Below are positions 27,887 to 36,082 of a DNA stretch of 64,000 nucleotides, piece after piece; the first letter of the stretch is position 1, and every line of letters begins with the position of its first letter. Position numbers and translations under genes: made by a program. Below the pieces are notes generated by a model. It did not search any database. It had not been told where the DNA came from and worked only from the letters and a program-made list of their open reading frames with translations. This DNA is from Mycolicibacterium septicum DSM 44393 (lineage in GTDB: Bacteria > Actinomycetota > Actinomycetes > Mycobacteriales > Mycobacteriaceae): positions 520,748 through 584,747 of the forward strand of contig NZ_HG322951.1 of assembly GCF_000455325.1 (NCBI RefSeq). Reading direction: 5' to 3'.

Positions 27887-28903
27887 TCACAGCCAGTCCC
27901 GGCGTTTGAACATCACGTACAACAGGACGACCAGCACAACGATCAAAATGCTGCTGGCGATGAACCCCACTGCAGTATTGATCCCGGGGTACAGCACGTT
28001 CTGGCCGTAGAAACCCGTGATGGCGGTCGGCACCGCGATGATGGCGGCCCAGCCGCTGAGTTTCTTCATCACCGTGTTGAGCCGGGCGTCCTGCAGGGAC
28101 AGGTTCGTCTCGAACACCGTGGTGACCATGTCGCGCAGGGATTCGGTCCACTCCGAGGCCCGCAGCACGTGGTCGTAGAGGTCGGCGTAGAGCGGGTCGA
28201 GGTCGGGAGAGGTGGACGAGTCCATCCTGCGGTGCTGGATGGTGCTGACCACCTCGCGCATCGGCAGCACCACCCGGCGCAGCTCGACCAGGTCCTTGCG
28301 CAGCTGGAAGGTGCGCCGCTGCAGGCCGCGTCGTGGACCGCCGTCGGCGAACAACTCGTCCTCGAGTCCTTCGATGGCGTCGTCGAGCGCCTCGACAGCC
28401 TCGAAGTGTCCGTCGACCACGACGTCGAGCAGCGCGTGGACCAGCGACCCGACGCCGTACCGCTGGCCGCCGAGGTCGTCGAAGCGGCGCGACACCTTGC
28501 TGATGTCGAACTCGGTGGCCTCACCGTTGTAGCTGGGCAGCCGGACGGTGATCAGGCCTCGGGGCAGGACGAACGCCGAGATGCGATGTTTGATCAACAG
28601 TGACGTGTCGGGTGTCGCGTCGGCTTCCGGCTCCCGGGTGTCCACGGCGTACACGGTGAAGAACGTATGGGTGTGGTACACCGAGGTTTTCGTGCGTTCC
28701 TTGGGTGCGACGGCGTCCTCGACGGCCCACATGTTGAGCCCGAGCTCGGTGGCCAGTTCACGAAGTGCCTCGTGGTCGGGGTCGTAGATGTCGGCCCATA
28801 CCAGGGTGTCCTCGTCGGTCAGGCAGTCCGAGATATCCGTGAACTTGAAGCCGCCGTCGACCGGCTGTCCTTTGCGCCAGACCCGTCCCTGCACCTGCCT
28901 CAC
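27887..28903 (-). CDS. CorA-like divalent cation transporter with GQN variant motif
   Basis: 338-aa protein of the CorA MIT family. A large N-terminal cytoplasmic domain (WADIYDPDHEALRELATELG, RTKTSVYHTHTFFTVYAV) leads to a long helix and two C-terminal transmembrane segments. The loop after TM1 reads TGFYGQNVLYPG, so the usual G-M-N selectivity motif is G-Q-N. The basic C terminus KRRDWL is typical. The GTG start overlaps the stop of the upstream TetR gene (GTGA); a GTG three codons later is possible. Mg2+ or another divalent metal is the likely substrate. Confidence 0.88.
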   Translation of the reverse strand: MRQVQGRVWRKGQPVDGGFKFTDISDCLTDEDTLVWADIYDPDHEALRELATELGLNMWAVEDAVAPKERTKTSVYHTHTFFTVYAVDTREPEADATPDTSLLIKHRISAFVLPRGLITVRLPSYNGEATEFDISKVSRRFDDLGGQRYGVGSLVHALLDVVVDGHFEAVEALDDAIEGLEDELFADGGPRRGLQRRTFQLRKDLVELRRVVLPMREVVSTIQHRRMDSSTSPDLDPLYADLYDHVLRASEWTESLRDMVTTVFETNLSLQDARLNTVMKKLSGWAAIIAVPTAITGFYGQNVLYPGINTAVGFIASSILIVVLVVLLYVMFKRRDWL

Positions 28904-29562
28904 GAGGCGGCCACCATCGGCAGCAGGTAGGTGCGCACGTAGTCGCGGGTGTCTTCCAGGCTGGTCAGTTTGATGCCGGTGTGAGGAGTGACGATGAACG
29001 ACAACGTAAGTCGGGTGTGCAGCTCGGCGACGGTGCGGATGTGGCGTTCCTGTGCCGCGGTGGTTTCGGTTGTCCCATAGAGATCGGTGCGCAGCTGTGC
29101 GGCCGAGTACTCCGTGGCGAAATCGATGATGGCCCCGGCATCGACGGTGAGGCTGGGCAGGATCGTCTCGGGTTCGGTGCGCAGCAGCTTCTTGAGCAGG
29201 GCGTGGTCCCGCAGGAAGGTCACCGTGAAGACGGTGCCATAGACGAGTCGGTCTTCCAGGGTTTCGGCGTGGGCCCGGGCCAGCGCGCTGCCCTCGAGGT
29301 AGCGGCGCGCCTCGGACAGCACGAGGGCATCGATCAGGGCGTCCTTGGTCGGGAACCGCCGGTAGAGCGTGGCGCGGCCGACACCGCTGCGGCGGGCCAC
29401 ATCCTCCATCGTCGTGCGCCGGATTCCGACCAGTTCCGCCTGCTGGAGCGTCGCGGACAGGATCCGGGTGCTGATCGGATCGGGCTCGCGCACGCGGGCC
29501 AGCACCGCGGGATCCGGTTCGGCGAGGCGCCGCACGAAGTCCGCTGTTCGCGTGGAAGTCAC
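28900..29562 (-). CDS. TetR-family transcriptional regulator
   Basis: 220-aa regulator with a TetR HTH (about residues 30-75; RTTMEDVARRSGVGRATLYR, then RFPTKDALIDAL). GTG was chosen because a perfect AAGGAGG site lies 6 bases upstream; a longer start lacks this. The gene overlaps the CorA start (GTGA) and is divergent from the P450 gene. It therefore probably controls both the CorA operon and the P450 through the GAGACA-N13-TGTCTC dyad between them. Confidence 0.9.
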   Translation of the reverse strand: MTSTRTADFVRRLAEPDPAVLARVREPDPISTRILSATLQQAELVGIRRTTMEDVARRSGVGRATLYRRFPTKDALIDALVLSEARRYLEGSALARAHAETLEDRLVYGTVFTVTFLRDHALLKKLLRTEPETILPSLTVDAGAIIDFATEYSAAQLRTDLYGTTETTAAQERHIRTVAELHTRLTLSFIVTPHTGIKLTSLEDTRDYVRTYLLPMVAAS

Positions 29563-29618
29563 GAAATCCCTCCTTGCCCGTCCGTCCCGATCGCCGTAGC
29601 CTAACCATCGAGACGAGA

Positions 29619-29643
29619 GAGACAATGAACGTATCTATGTCTC
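29619..29643. promoter_or_regulatory. Inverted repeat between TetR and P450 genes (candidate operator)
   Basis: GAGACA-N13-TGTCTC, perfect 6-bp arms, in the 123-base divergent gap and about 45 bases before the P450 start. The spacing fits a dimeric TetR protein. Confidence 0.5.
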
Positions 29644-29685
29644 ACCATCTCACCATAGTTGTCCGGGCCGACGAGGGAGGGCGTT

Positions 29686-30999
29686 ATGAGCATCGGATTG
29701 TGGACACGCTGGATGGCGCTGCATGCCGTACCGAAGGCGTTCATGTCGTTTCAAGGCCGGACGGGTAATCCGATGGGTGCGCTCATCTCCAGCCACGGCA
29801 AGGGCATCGACCCGTATCCGCTGATGGAGCAGATCCGCCGACGCGGCCCACTGGTGAAGACTCCGTTCGTCTGGGTCACCGTCGACCACGGGGTCGCTCG
29901 GGAAATACTGCGGGACAAGCGGTTCGGAGTCACCCCGCCGACTGGGATGGGGATGCCGAAACCAGTTCAGAAGCTGCTGGACCATACCGATCCGAAAGTG
30001 GCCAATCCGGTGGAGCCGCCCGCGATGGTCATCGTCGACCCGCCGACGCACACGCAATACCGGCAGCTGGTGGCGCAGAGCTTCACCCCGCGCGCGATCG
30101 ACAAGCTCGACGCCAGGGTGGCCGAGGTGACCGCGGAACTCATCGAGCGGCTCGCCGGTGCGTCCCACCCCGACCTGATCGCGGACTTCGCTGCCGTCCT
30201 TCCGGTCGCCATGATCGCCGAGATCCTCGGCCTGTCCGGCGAATCCCATGCGCAACTGCTCGAGTGGGGTCACGATGGGGCGCCGCTGCTCGATGTCGGG
30301 ATCCCGTGGCGGACGTACCGGCGTGGCATCGATGGGATGCGTGGTCTGGACGGATTCCTCACCGACCTCTTCGACAAGGTCCGCGCCGGAGCCGCGGAGG
30401 ACAACCCGTTCACCAAGATGGCCGCCGACCACACGCTGACCGACCACGAACTCGCCGCCAACGCAGCGCTTCTCATCGGCGCCGGCTTCGAAACCACCGT
30501 CAACCTCATCGGCAACGGGATCGTGCTGCTGCAGCAGCACCCCGATCAACTCGCCCTGCTGCGCGACAACCCGGACCTGTGGCCCGCCGCGGTCGAAGAG
30601 ATCCTGCGCATCGAAAGCCCGGTGCAGATGACCGCGCGCACCGCGCAGTGCGACGTCGAGATGGCCGGGCAGCGGCTGCCGGCCGGAACCATGGTCGCGG
30701 TTCTGCTGGGTGGCGCCAACCGGGATCCGCGGGTGTTCACCGAGCCGACGCGCTTCGACATCACCCGCCCCAATGCCCGGGACCACTTGGCCTTCGCGTC
30801 GGGCATCCACGTCTGCCTGGGCGCGGCACTGGCCCGCATCGAAGGCGCCACCGCCCTGCGGGCGCTGTTCGAGGCCTACCCCGACCTGCGGCTGACCGAG
30901 ACTCCCCGCCCGAGAGGGTTGGTCAATCTGCACGGATATGTGAAGCTGCCGGCCCTCCTGGGGACCAGGCGCACGGAGCCGGCCGGGCTGGTCTGCTGA
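29686..30999 (+). CDS. Cytochrome P450, CYP140-like
   Basis: 437-aa soluble bacterial P450. The I-helix is LLIGAGFETTVNLIGNG, the K-helix ExxR lies in VEEILRIESPVQMTARTAQ, and the heme-binding loop FASGIHVCLGAALA carries Cys377. The segment PLLDVGIPWRTYRRGIDGMRG and the overall pattern resemble M. tuberculosis CYP140 (Rv1880c) from memory. It needs ferredoxin and reductase partners, which are not encoded nearby. The ATG has a strong GGGAGGG site. It is divergent from the TetR gene and probably regulated by it. Natural substrate unknown. Confidence 0.9.
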   Translation: MSIGLWTRWMALHAVPKAFMSFQGRTGNPMGALISSHGKGIDPYPLMEQIRRRGPLVKTPFVWVTVDHGVAREILRDKRFGVTPPTGMGMPKPVQKLLDHTDPKVANPVEPPAMVIVDPPTHTQYRQLVAQSFTPRAIDKLDARVAEVTAELIERLAGASHPDLIADFAAVLPVAMIAEILGLSGESHAQLLEWGHDGAPLLDVGIPWRTYRRGIDGMRGLDGFLTDLFDKVRAGAAEDNPFTKMAADHTLTDHELAANAALLIGAGFETTVNLIGNGIVLLQQHPDQLALLRDNPDLWPAAVEEILRIESPVQMTARTAQCDVEMAGQRLPAGTMVAVLLGGANRDPRVFTEPTRFDITRPNARDHLAFASGIHVCLGAALARIEGATALRALFEAYPDLRLTETPRPRGLVNLHGYVKLPALLGTRRTEPAGLVC

Positions 31000-31054
31000 T
31001 CTGGGTACTCTCGGTGGGGACCTGCCAGATCTTGAACGCGAGGCCCACACTCCC

Positions 31055-31669
31055 ATGACGGATTCCCCACTCGACGGACTGATGGCGCGCGTCGGCGGTG
31101 TCAGCGGCATGGTCTATTCGGCGCTGCCGGTGACCGTGTACGCGACCGTCTCGGCGCTCTCGGGGCGGGTGCCCGCGATCATCTCCGCGCTGGCGATGGC
31201 GGCCGTCGTGCTCGGATGGCAACTGCTGCGCCGCGAATCGGTCCGGCCCGCGGTGTGGGGATTCGTCGGGGTGGCGGGCTGCGGGCTGCTGGCCCTGGTG
31301 ACCGGCCAGGCCAAGGACTTCTACCTCCCGGGGATCTGGATGTCCCTGGCCTCGGCCATCGTGATGACCGCCTCGATCTTCGTCAGGCGCCCGCTCGTCG
31401 GCGTCATCTGGGCCTGGGCCACCGGTCGCGACAGCACCTGGCGCCAGGTCCCCGGGGTGCGGCGGGTCTTCAACATCGTCACCGCCGTCCTGGCGGCCGT
31501 GTCCTGGTCGCGGTTCCTGGTGCAGAACTACCTCTACGACACGGGGCAGGACAGCCTGCTCGCGGTGGCGCGGCTGGCGATGGGCTGGCCGCTGTTCGTC
31601 GTCACCACCACGCTGGTCCTGCTCAGCGCCCGGTACGCGATCCGGGCGCTGGCACGCTCGGCGACCTGA
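31055..31669 (+). CDS. DUF3159 family membrane protein
   Basis: 204-aa protein with about five or six transmembrane helices. The segments TGQAKDFYLPGIW, SIFVRRPLVGVIWAW and WRQVPGVRRVFNIVTAV are typical of the actinobacterial DUF3159 family. Function is unknown. It follows the P450 by 55 bases on the same strand and may be cotranscribed. Its stop lies 13 bases from the 3' end of the convergent oleate hydratase gene. Confidence 0.85.
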   Translation: MTDSPLDGLMARVGGVSGMVYSALPVTVYATVSALSGRVPAIISALAMAAVVLGWQLLRRESVRPAVWGFVGVAGCGLLALVTGQAKDFYLPGIWMSLASAIVMTASIFVRRPLVGVIWAWATGRDSTWRQVPGVRRVFNIVTAVLAAVSWSRFLVQNYLYDTGQDSLLAVARLAMGWPLFVVTTTLVLLSARYAIRALARSAT

Positions 31670-31682
31670 CCGAAGCCCATCG

Positions 31683-33452
31683 TCAGCCGTTGCCGGGAAT
31701 CAATCCGTACTCGGCCAGCAGTTCACCGATCTCGTTGTCGGTGACCTTGCCGATCACGCGCTTGCGGATGATCTCCGGGATGGGCAGTTCGACCTCCTTG
31801 CCGTCGCGCAGATGCACCGTTCCGGCGATCAGTTTGCGGACGTCGTAAGTGGAGTTGAACACCTCGGGCACCCCGCGGTCGATCCCCAGCAGCTGATAAG
31901 CCGCTTCCATCCCGGTACGCACCGAGTACTCGGTGGTGAAGATGCAGTCGCGGGTGGTCTCGGCGAACTGACCGATGAACGCGAAGTTCACCGCGCCCTC
32001 CGGGACGACGGCGGGACGGTCGCCCGCTTGCCGCGGCATGAAGAACGCCGTCACGTAGGGCATCATCACCGGCACGGTCTTGGCGGCATTGGCGGCCAGT
32101 TCGGGGATGTCGGCTTCCGGCACACCCAGGTGGTACAGCCACTCCTGGGTGATCTCCTCGCCGGTGCACTCGCTGAGCGACTTCTTCACGTAGTCGCCCG
32201 GGGTGTCGACGAACAGCCCGTACACCCACACCACGATCTGGTCGGAGGGCTGCTGCTTGAAATGCGGCTGGCGGTTGACGGTCCAGCTCATCAGCCACTT
32301 CGAATCTCGAGCCGTCACGATGCCACCGGTAACCACCTTGCCGGAGAACGGATCCCGCTTGCAGATCTTCTGGATGTACTCGGGGATGCGGTGATCCAGG
32401 GTGGTCACGGTCGCCGATTCCCACTTCGTCTCGGGGATGTGGGCGCCGAAGACGTCGGGGCGCCCGAACGACGGATCCTTCGCCGCGATGCGGCGCCACA
32501 GATCCCAGGCCGGCGCGGGGCCGGTGTTGAGCTTGGCGGCAGTGTGGTGGTTGCCGTCGTCCGAGTTCTCGGTCAGTGAGCCGATGGTGGTGAGCACCAG
32601 GTCGTTGGGGCCGAGGTCGACGCCACCCGGCTCACCGTCCTGGATCCAGTGAATCCTGGTGGCCTGCTTGCGGTCCGCCGTGATGTCGAAGTCGATGTCG
32701 GTGACCTCGGTGTCGAAGTGGAAGGTCACCCCCTGCGCCAGGAGCCATTTGTACATCGGCAGCACGAGCGACTCGTACTGGTTGTACTTCGTGAATTTCA
32801 GCGCCGACAGATCCGGCAAGCCCTTGATGTGGTGGATGAAGCGGTGGATGTACAGCTTCATCTCCAGCGCGCTGTGCCACTCTTCGAACGCGAACATGGT
32901 GCGCCAGTACAGCCAGAAGTTGCTGTCCAGGAAGTCTTTCCCGAAGACCTCGTCGATGCGCTTGTTCTCCAGCTCTTCGCGGGTCGCGAGGAAAACCTTG
33001 ACGATGTCCTTCTGCGCCTTGGCGTTGAGCCCGAACTTGTTGTCGGTGTGGGCGTCCTGGCCGCGGTTCTCGGTGGCCCGGCACAGGCTGTAGTTGGGGT
33101 CGTCCTTGTTGAGCCAGTAGAACTCGTCGAGCACGCTGGCACCCTCGATCTCGAGCGAGGGAATGGTCCGGAACAGGTCCCACAGACATTCCATGTGGTC
33201 TTCCATCTCACGCCCGCCGCGGATCACGAAGCCCTTCTCGGGTTCCTTGATGCCGTCGAGGGCGCCGCCGGGCAGCTTCAATCGCTCCAGGATGGTGATC
33301 TTGTCGCCCGGGAGTTGACCGTCGCGGATCATGAACACCGCCGACGACATCGACGCCAGGCCGGCGCCCACGAACCAGGCGGTCTTGTCTTCTACGCCCT
33401 CGGGTTTGCGGGGACGTGCAAATGCTTCGTAATTACCACTGCTGTAATACAT
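31683..33452 (-). CDS. ohyA: Oleate hydratase (FAD-dependent fatty-acid double-bond hydratase)
   Basis: 589-aa protein of the myosin-cross-reactive-antigen family. The FAD motif is FVGAGLASMSSAVFMIRDG near residue 30, and the RGGREMEDHMECLWDLF segment carries the catalytic Glu. LYWRTMFAFEEWHSALEMK and FIGQFAETTRDCIFTTEYSV are strongly conserved in the family. It adds water across the 9-cis double bond of oleate, giving 10-hydroxystearate. The ATG at MYYSSGNYEAF matches the family start; a GTG three codons upstream is possible. It is the last gene of a TetR-hydroxyacyl-CoA dehydrogenase-hydratase operon. Confidence 0.93.
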   Translation of the reverse strand: MYYSSGNYEAFARPRKPEGVEDKTAWFVGAGLASMSSAVFMIRDGQLPGDKITILERLKLPGGALDGIKEPEKGFVIRGGREMEDHMECLWDLFRTIPSLEIEGASVLDEFYWLNKDDPNYSLCRATENRGQDAHTDNKFGLNAKAQKDIVKVFLATREELENKRIDEVFGKDFLDSNFWLYWRTMFAFEEWHSALEMKLYIHRFIHHIKGLPDLSALKFTKYNQYESLVLPMYKWLLAQGVTFHFDTEVTDIDFDITADRKQATRIHWIQDGEPGGVDLGPNDLVLTTIGSLTENSDDGNHHTAAKLNTGPAPAWDLWRRIAAKDPSFGRPDVFGAHIPETKWESATVTTLDHRIPEYIQKICKRDPFSGKVVTGGIVTARDSKWLMSWTVNRQPHFKQQPSDQIVVWVYGLFVDTPGDYVKKSLSECTGEEITQEWLYHLGVPEADIPELAANAAKTVPVMMPYVTAFFMPRQAGDRPAVVPEGAVNFAFIGQFAETTRDCIFTTEYSVRTGMEAAYQLLGIDRGVPEVFNSTYDVRKLIAGTVHLRDGKEVELPIPEIIRKRVIGKVTDNEIGELLAEYGLIPGNG

Positions 33453-33468
33453 CTCGCCCACTTTCTCC

Positions 33469-34326
33469 TCAGTTGTACTTGTAGAAGCCCTCGCCGGTGG
33501 CGAGGCCCAACTTGCCCTTGTCGATGTAGTTCTCTTTGAGCCACGCGGCGAGCTTCTGAGCTTCGGCGTCGCCGTTGGCCATGATGTTGTACGGCGTGGT
33601 CAGGCCGATGATGTCGTAGATCTGGAACGGGCCGACGGGTGCGCCGGTGGCGATCCGCCAGGTGTCGTCGACGGCGCTGGGGTCGGCGTAGCCGCCGGCG
33701 GCGAGTTCGGCGGCCGCGTTGAGGAACGGCACCAGAAGGGAGTTGAGGACGTAGCCGGCCTTCTCCTTGTGCAGTTCGATGGGCACCATGCCGATGGCCT
33801 TGGCGAACTCGACCACCTCGGCGAACACAGCCGGGTCGGTGTCGGTGGTCCCCATGATCTCGGCGGTGTTGAACTGCCACACGCGGTTTGCGAAGTGCAG
33901 CGCCAGGAACTTGGCGGGCCGGCCGGTGGAATCCTTGAGGTCACTGGGCAGCAGTGTCGAGGAATTGGTGGCGAAGATCGTCTTGGCCGGCGCGAGTTCG
34001 CCGAGCTTCTGGTAGGTCTCCCGTTTGAGATCGAGGATCTCGGGGATCGCCTCGATGACCAGGTCGGCGTCGGCCACGGCCGCGGCGAGATCGGAGGTCA
34101 GCGTGAGGCGGTTCAGTGCTTCCTGGGCCTTGCCGTCGCGGGCATCGGGTACCTCGTTGGCGTAGGTTTCGGCCAGCTTCGCGAAGCGGTCCTTGGCCGC
34201 CTCCAGAACCTTGTCGTTGATGTCGTAGGCCGTGACGGTGAAGCCCTTGAACGCTGATTGGAACGCGATCTGGGAACCGAGAACGCCGGTTCCGAGCACG
34301 GTCACCGTCTTGATGGAGTCGGTCAC
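33469..34326 (-). CDS. 3-hydroxyacyl-CoA dehydrogenase, single-domain pair type
   Basis: 285-aa NAD-dependent enzyme. The Rossmann motif is VTVLGTGVLGSQIAF (G12-x-G14-x-x-G17). The segment DADLVIEAIPEILDLKRETY and the catalytic segment LALHFANRVWQFNTAEIMG follow (the usual H-F-x-N-P-x-x-x-x-x-x-V-E form is altered). The C-terminal domain has KEKAGYVLNSLLVPFLNAA. It oxidises (S)-3-hydroxyacyl-CoA to 3-ketoacyl-CoA. GTG start with AGGAG at good spacing, overlapping the TetR stop. Its linkage to oleate hydratase suggests a role in oxidising unsaturated or hydroxy fatty acids. Confidence 0.9.
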   Translation of the reverse strand: MTDSIKTVTVLGTGVLGSQIAFQSAFKGFTVTAYDINDKVLEAAKDRFAKLAETYANEVPDARDGKAQEALNRLTLTSDLAAAVADADLVIEAIPEILDLKRETYQKLGELAPAKTIFATNSSTLLPSDLKDSTGRPAKFLALHFANRVWQFNTAEIMGTTDTDPAVFAEVVEFAKAIGMVPIELHKEKAGYVLNSLLVPFLNAAAELAAGGYADPSAVDDTWRIATGAPVGPFQIYDIIGLTTPYNIMANGDAEAQKLAAWLKENYIDKGKLGLATGEGFYKYN

Positions 34327-35000
34327 GATGTCTCTCCTTCTCGTGGTGTTGTGGATGCCAGGAACCCCAGCACGATCTGGTTGATCTGCTGGAGCAGTTC
34401 GTGAGCACCGTCGGCGCCCCACTTCACGCCGGTCGACGGCTGGACCACCAACAGATGCAGGGCCGCGAAGACGCTTCTGGCAGCGCGGTCGGCATTGGCC
34501 TGCAACTCGGTGTCGGTGGCTGGATCCGCTGCACGGCAGTGCGTCAGGCGGGCGGAGATCGCGTCTTCGAGCCTCTTGACGTGTGCGAGGCCTTCGGCGC
34601 GGAAACGCTCGGTGGGGGCGCCGAACAGCAATTCGCGTTGGTAGGCCGTCGCGTTGTCCGGCCGACGAGCGGCCTCGGTGATGACGGGCGCCACCATCGC
34701 GAACACGGCTGCGCTCGGATCGTCGATGTCGGCCGCGTCGCGCATACCGGTCTCGATCGCCTGCAGGAACTGGTCGTTGTAGACCATCAGCAGGAGTTCG
34801 GCTTTCGATGACGCGTACCTGAACAAGGTGCCTGCGGCGACGTCGGCGGTGTCGGCGATCTGGGCCACGGTGACGGCCTCGAACCCGTGCGCCTCGAAGA
34901 GTGAGCGCGCCGCGGCGAAGATCCGCTGTTGCTTGTCGTGCATGTTGCGCGTCCGCCGGCCTGTCGACCGCCCGTTCCGCTGTTGGGTCGCCTCGGGCAT
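34323..35000 (-). CDS. TetR-family regulator of the hydroxyacyl-CoA dehydrogenase/oleate hydratase operon
   Basis: 225-aa regulator with a basic N-terminal arm (NGRSTGRRTRNMHDKQQRIF) and a TetR HTH (AVTVAQIADTADVAAGTLFR, then YASSKAEL). The ATG at MPEATQQ was chosen for its GAGGTG site; an ATG ten codons upstream would place the start inside the palindromic operator. The stop overlaps the next start (GTGA), so it heads the three-gene operon. Autoregulation through the two dyads just upstream is likely, with a fatty acid or acyl-CoA as a plausible effector. Confidence 0.9.
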   Translation of the reverse strand: MPEATQQRNGRSTGRRTRNMHDKQQRIFAAARSLFEAHGFEAVTVAQIADTADVAAGTLFRYASSKAELLLMVYNDQFLQAIETGMRDAADIDDPSAAVFAMVAPVITEAARRPDNATAYQRELLFGAPTERFRAEGLAHVKRLEDAISARLTHCRAADPATDTELQANADRAARSVFAALHLLVVQPSTGVKWGADGAHELLQQINQIVLGFLASTTPREGETS

Positions 35001-35014
35001 CGTGTTCACCTCGC

Positions 35015-35049
35015 TAATGAGTGCGTTCATTAATGAGCGTACTCACTAA
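35015..35049. promoter_or_regulatory. Two adjacent dyads upstream of TetR (candidate operators)
   Basis: The first is TAATGA-GTGCGT-TCATTA, perfect 6-bp arms (35015-35032). The second, AATGAGCGTACTCACTAA (35032-35049), repeats the same half-site AATGAG with complementary CTCA. Both lie within 50 bases of the TetR start, the expected location for an autoregulatory operator. Confidence 0.65.
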
Positions 35050-35161
35050 CGCTCGAAAGCGTCAACCTTGGGTGGCAAATAAACTCACCTCGATTTCAGA
35101 CCTTCACCGCGGACGCGCCCGCCGGTAGCAATACCCGGGTGAACGGAACGCTGCCTGGTTG

Positions 35162-35205
35162 CTGTTGTCGCTGAAGCCAATCGCCACCCCTGCCTTCAGC
35201 AACAG
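35162..35205 (+). promoter_or_regulatory. Leader hairpin before ABC permease gene
   Basis: CTGTT-GTC-GCTGAAG pairs with CTTCAGC-AACAG (7 bp plus 5 bp across a 3-base bulge). It ends 14 bases before the chosen GTG start. It may be a 5' leader structure affecting translation. It also argues against the far-upstream TTG start, which would bury it in the coding region. Confidence 0.4.
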
Positions 35206-35218
35206 AAAGCTGCCCACA

Positions 35219-36082
35219 GTGTCTGTGTTCGTCGATATCGTCCCCAGCGAGGCCGAAGCCGGCCCGCCACGTCCCGTTGCGCCGTCGAACCGCTGGCGCA
35301 CCCTGCTGACCAGGTCCGCCCTGCCGCTGTTGTCGGTGGTGGTGTTCTTCGCGGTGTGGCAGGTCGTCGCCTGGGCAGGGATCTGGAACCAAACGTTCGT
35401 GCCCTACCCGTCGACGGTCTGGCGCGCGTTCATCGACGTCTCCACCACGCATGACGGGGCCCGCGGCTACGCGGGGTACCTGCTCTACGAGCACCTCTAC
35501 ATGACGCTGCGCCGCGTCCTGGCCGGTGTCGTCATCGGTGTGGTCGTCGGCGTCGCACTCGGTCTGCTGATGGGCTCGGTCGGATGGCTGCGCAGCGTGC
35601 TCGAACCGTGGCTGACCTTCCTGCGTGCCCTGCCGCCGCTGGCGTACTTCTTCCTGCTGGTGATCTGGCTGGGCATCGACGAGGCGCCCAAGATCACGCT
35701 GCTCGCGCTGGCCGCACTGCCGCCGGCCGCCGTGGCCACCACCGCTGCCGTCGTCGCCGCACCCGTCGGACTGCAGGAGGCGGCCCGGGCCCTGGGGGCC
35801 AGCCGGGCGCAGGTCATCCGTGACGTCGTGGTGCCCTCGGCGCTGCCGGAGACCTTCACCGGAATCCGGCTGGCTGTGGGCATGGCGTACTCGTCGGTGG
35901 TGGCCGCCGAACTGTTCAACGGCATCCCCGGCATCGGCGGATTGGTCAAGGACGCAAGCAATTACAACAACACACCGGTCGTGCTGGTCGGGATCTTCGC
36001 CATCGGGATCTCGGGCCTGATCATCGACGGAGGTTTGCGGGCCGTCGAACGACGGGCTGTCCCATGGAGAGGGAAGATATGA
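35219..36082 (+). CDS. ABC transporter permease, taurine/sulfonate/nitrate type
   Basis: 287-aa inner-membrane permease with about six transmembrane helices. The EAA loop is LQEAARALGASRAQVIRDVV, then VPSALPETFTGIRLAVGMAY, typical of SsuC/TauC. The GTG start was chosen over an in-frame TTG 60 bases upstream and another GTG two codons later; none has a strong ribosome site. Its stop overlaps the binding-protein start (ATGA). It forms a complete importer with the next two genes. The substrate is probably an organosulfur or small anionic compound. Confidence 0.88.
   Translation: MSVFVDIVPSEAEAGPPRPVAPSNRWRTLLTRSALPLLSVVVFFAVWQVVAWAGIWNQTFVPYPSTVWRAFIDVSTTHDGARGYAGYLLYEHLYMTLRRVLAGVVIGVVVGVALGLLMGSVGWLRSVLEPWLTFLRALPPLAYFFLLVIWLGIDEAPKITLLALAALPPAAVATTAAVVAAPVGLQEAARALGASRAQVIRDVVVPSALPETFTGIRLAVGMAYSSVVAAELFNGIPGIGGLVKDASNYNNTPVVLVGIFAIGISGLIIDGGLRAVERRAVPWRGKI

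Noticed and set aside
35159-35218. Upstream TTG start for the ABC permease
   Set aside because: It would place the leader hairpin in coding sequence and add 20 residues without family support.
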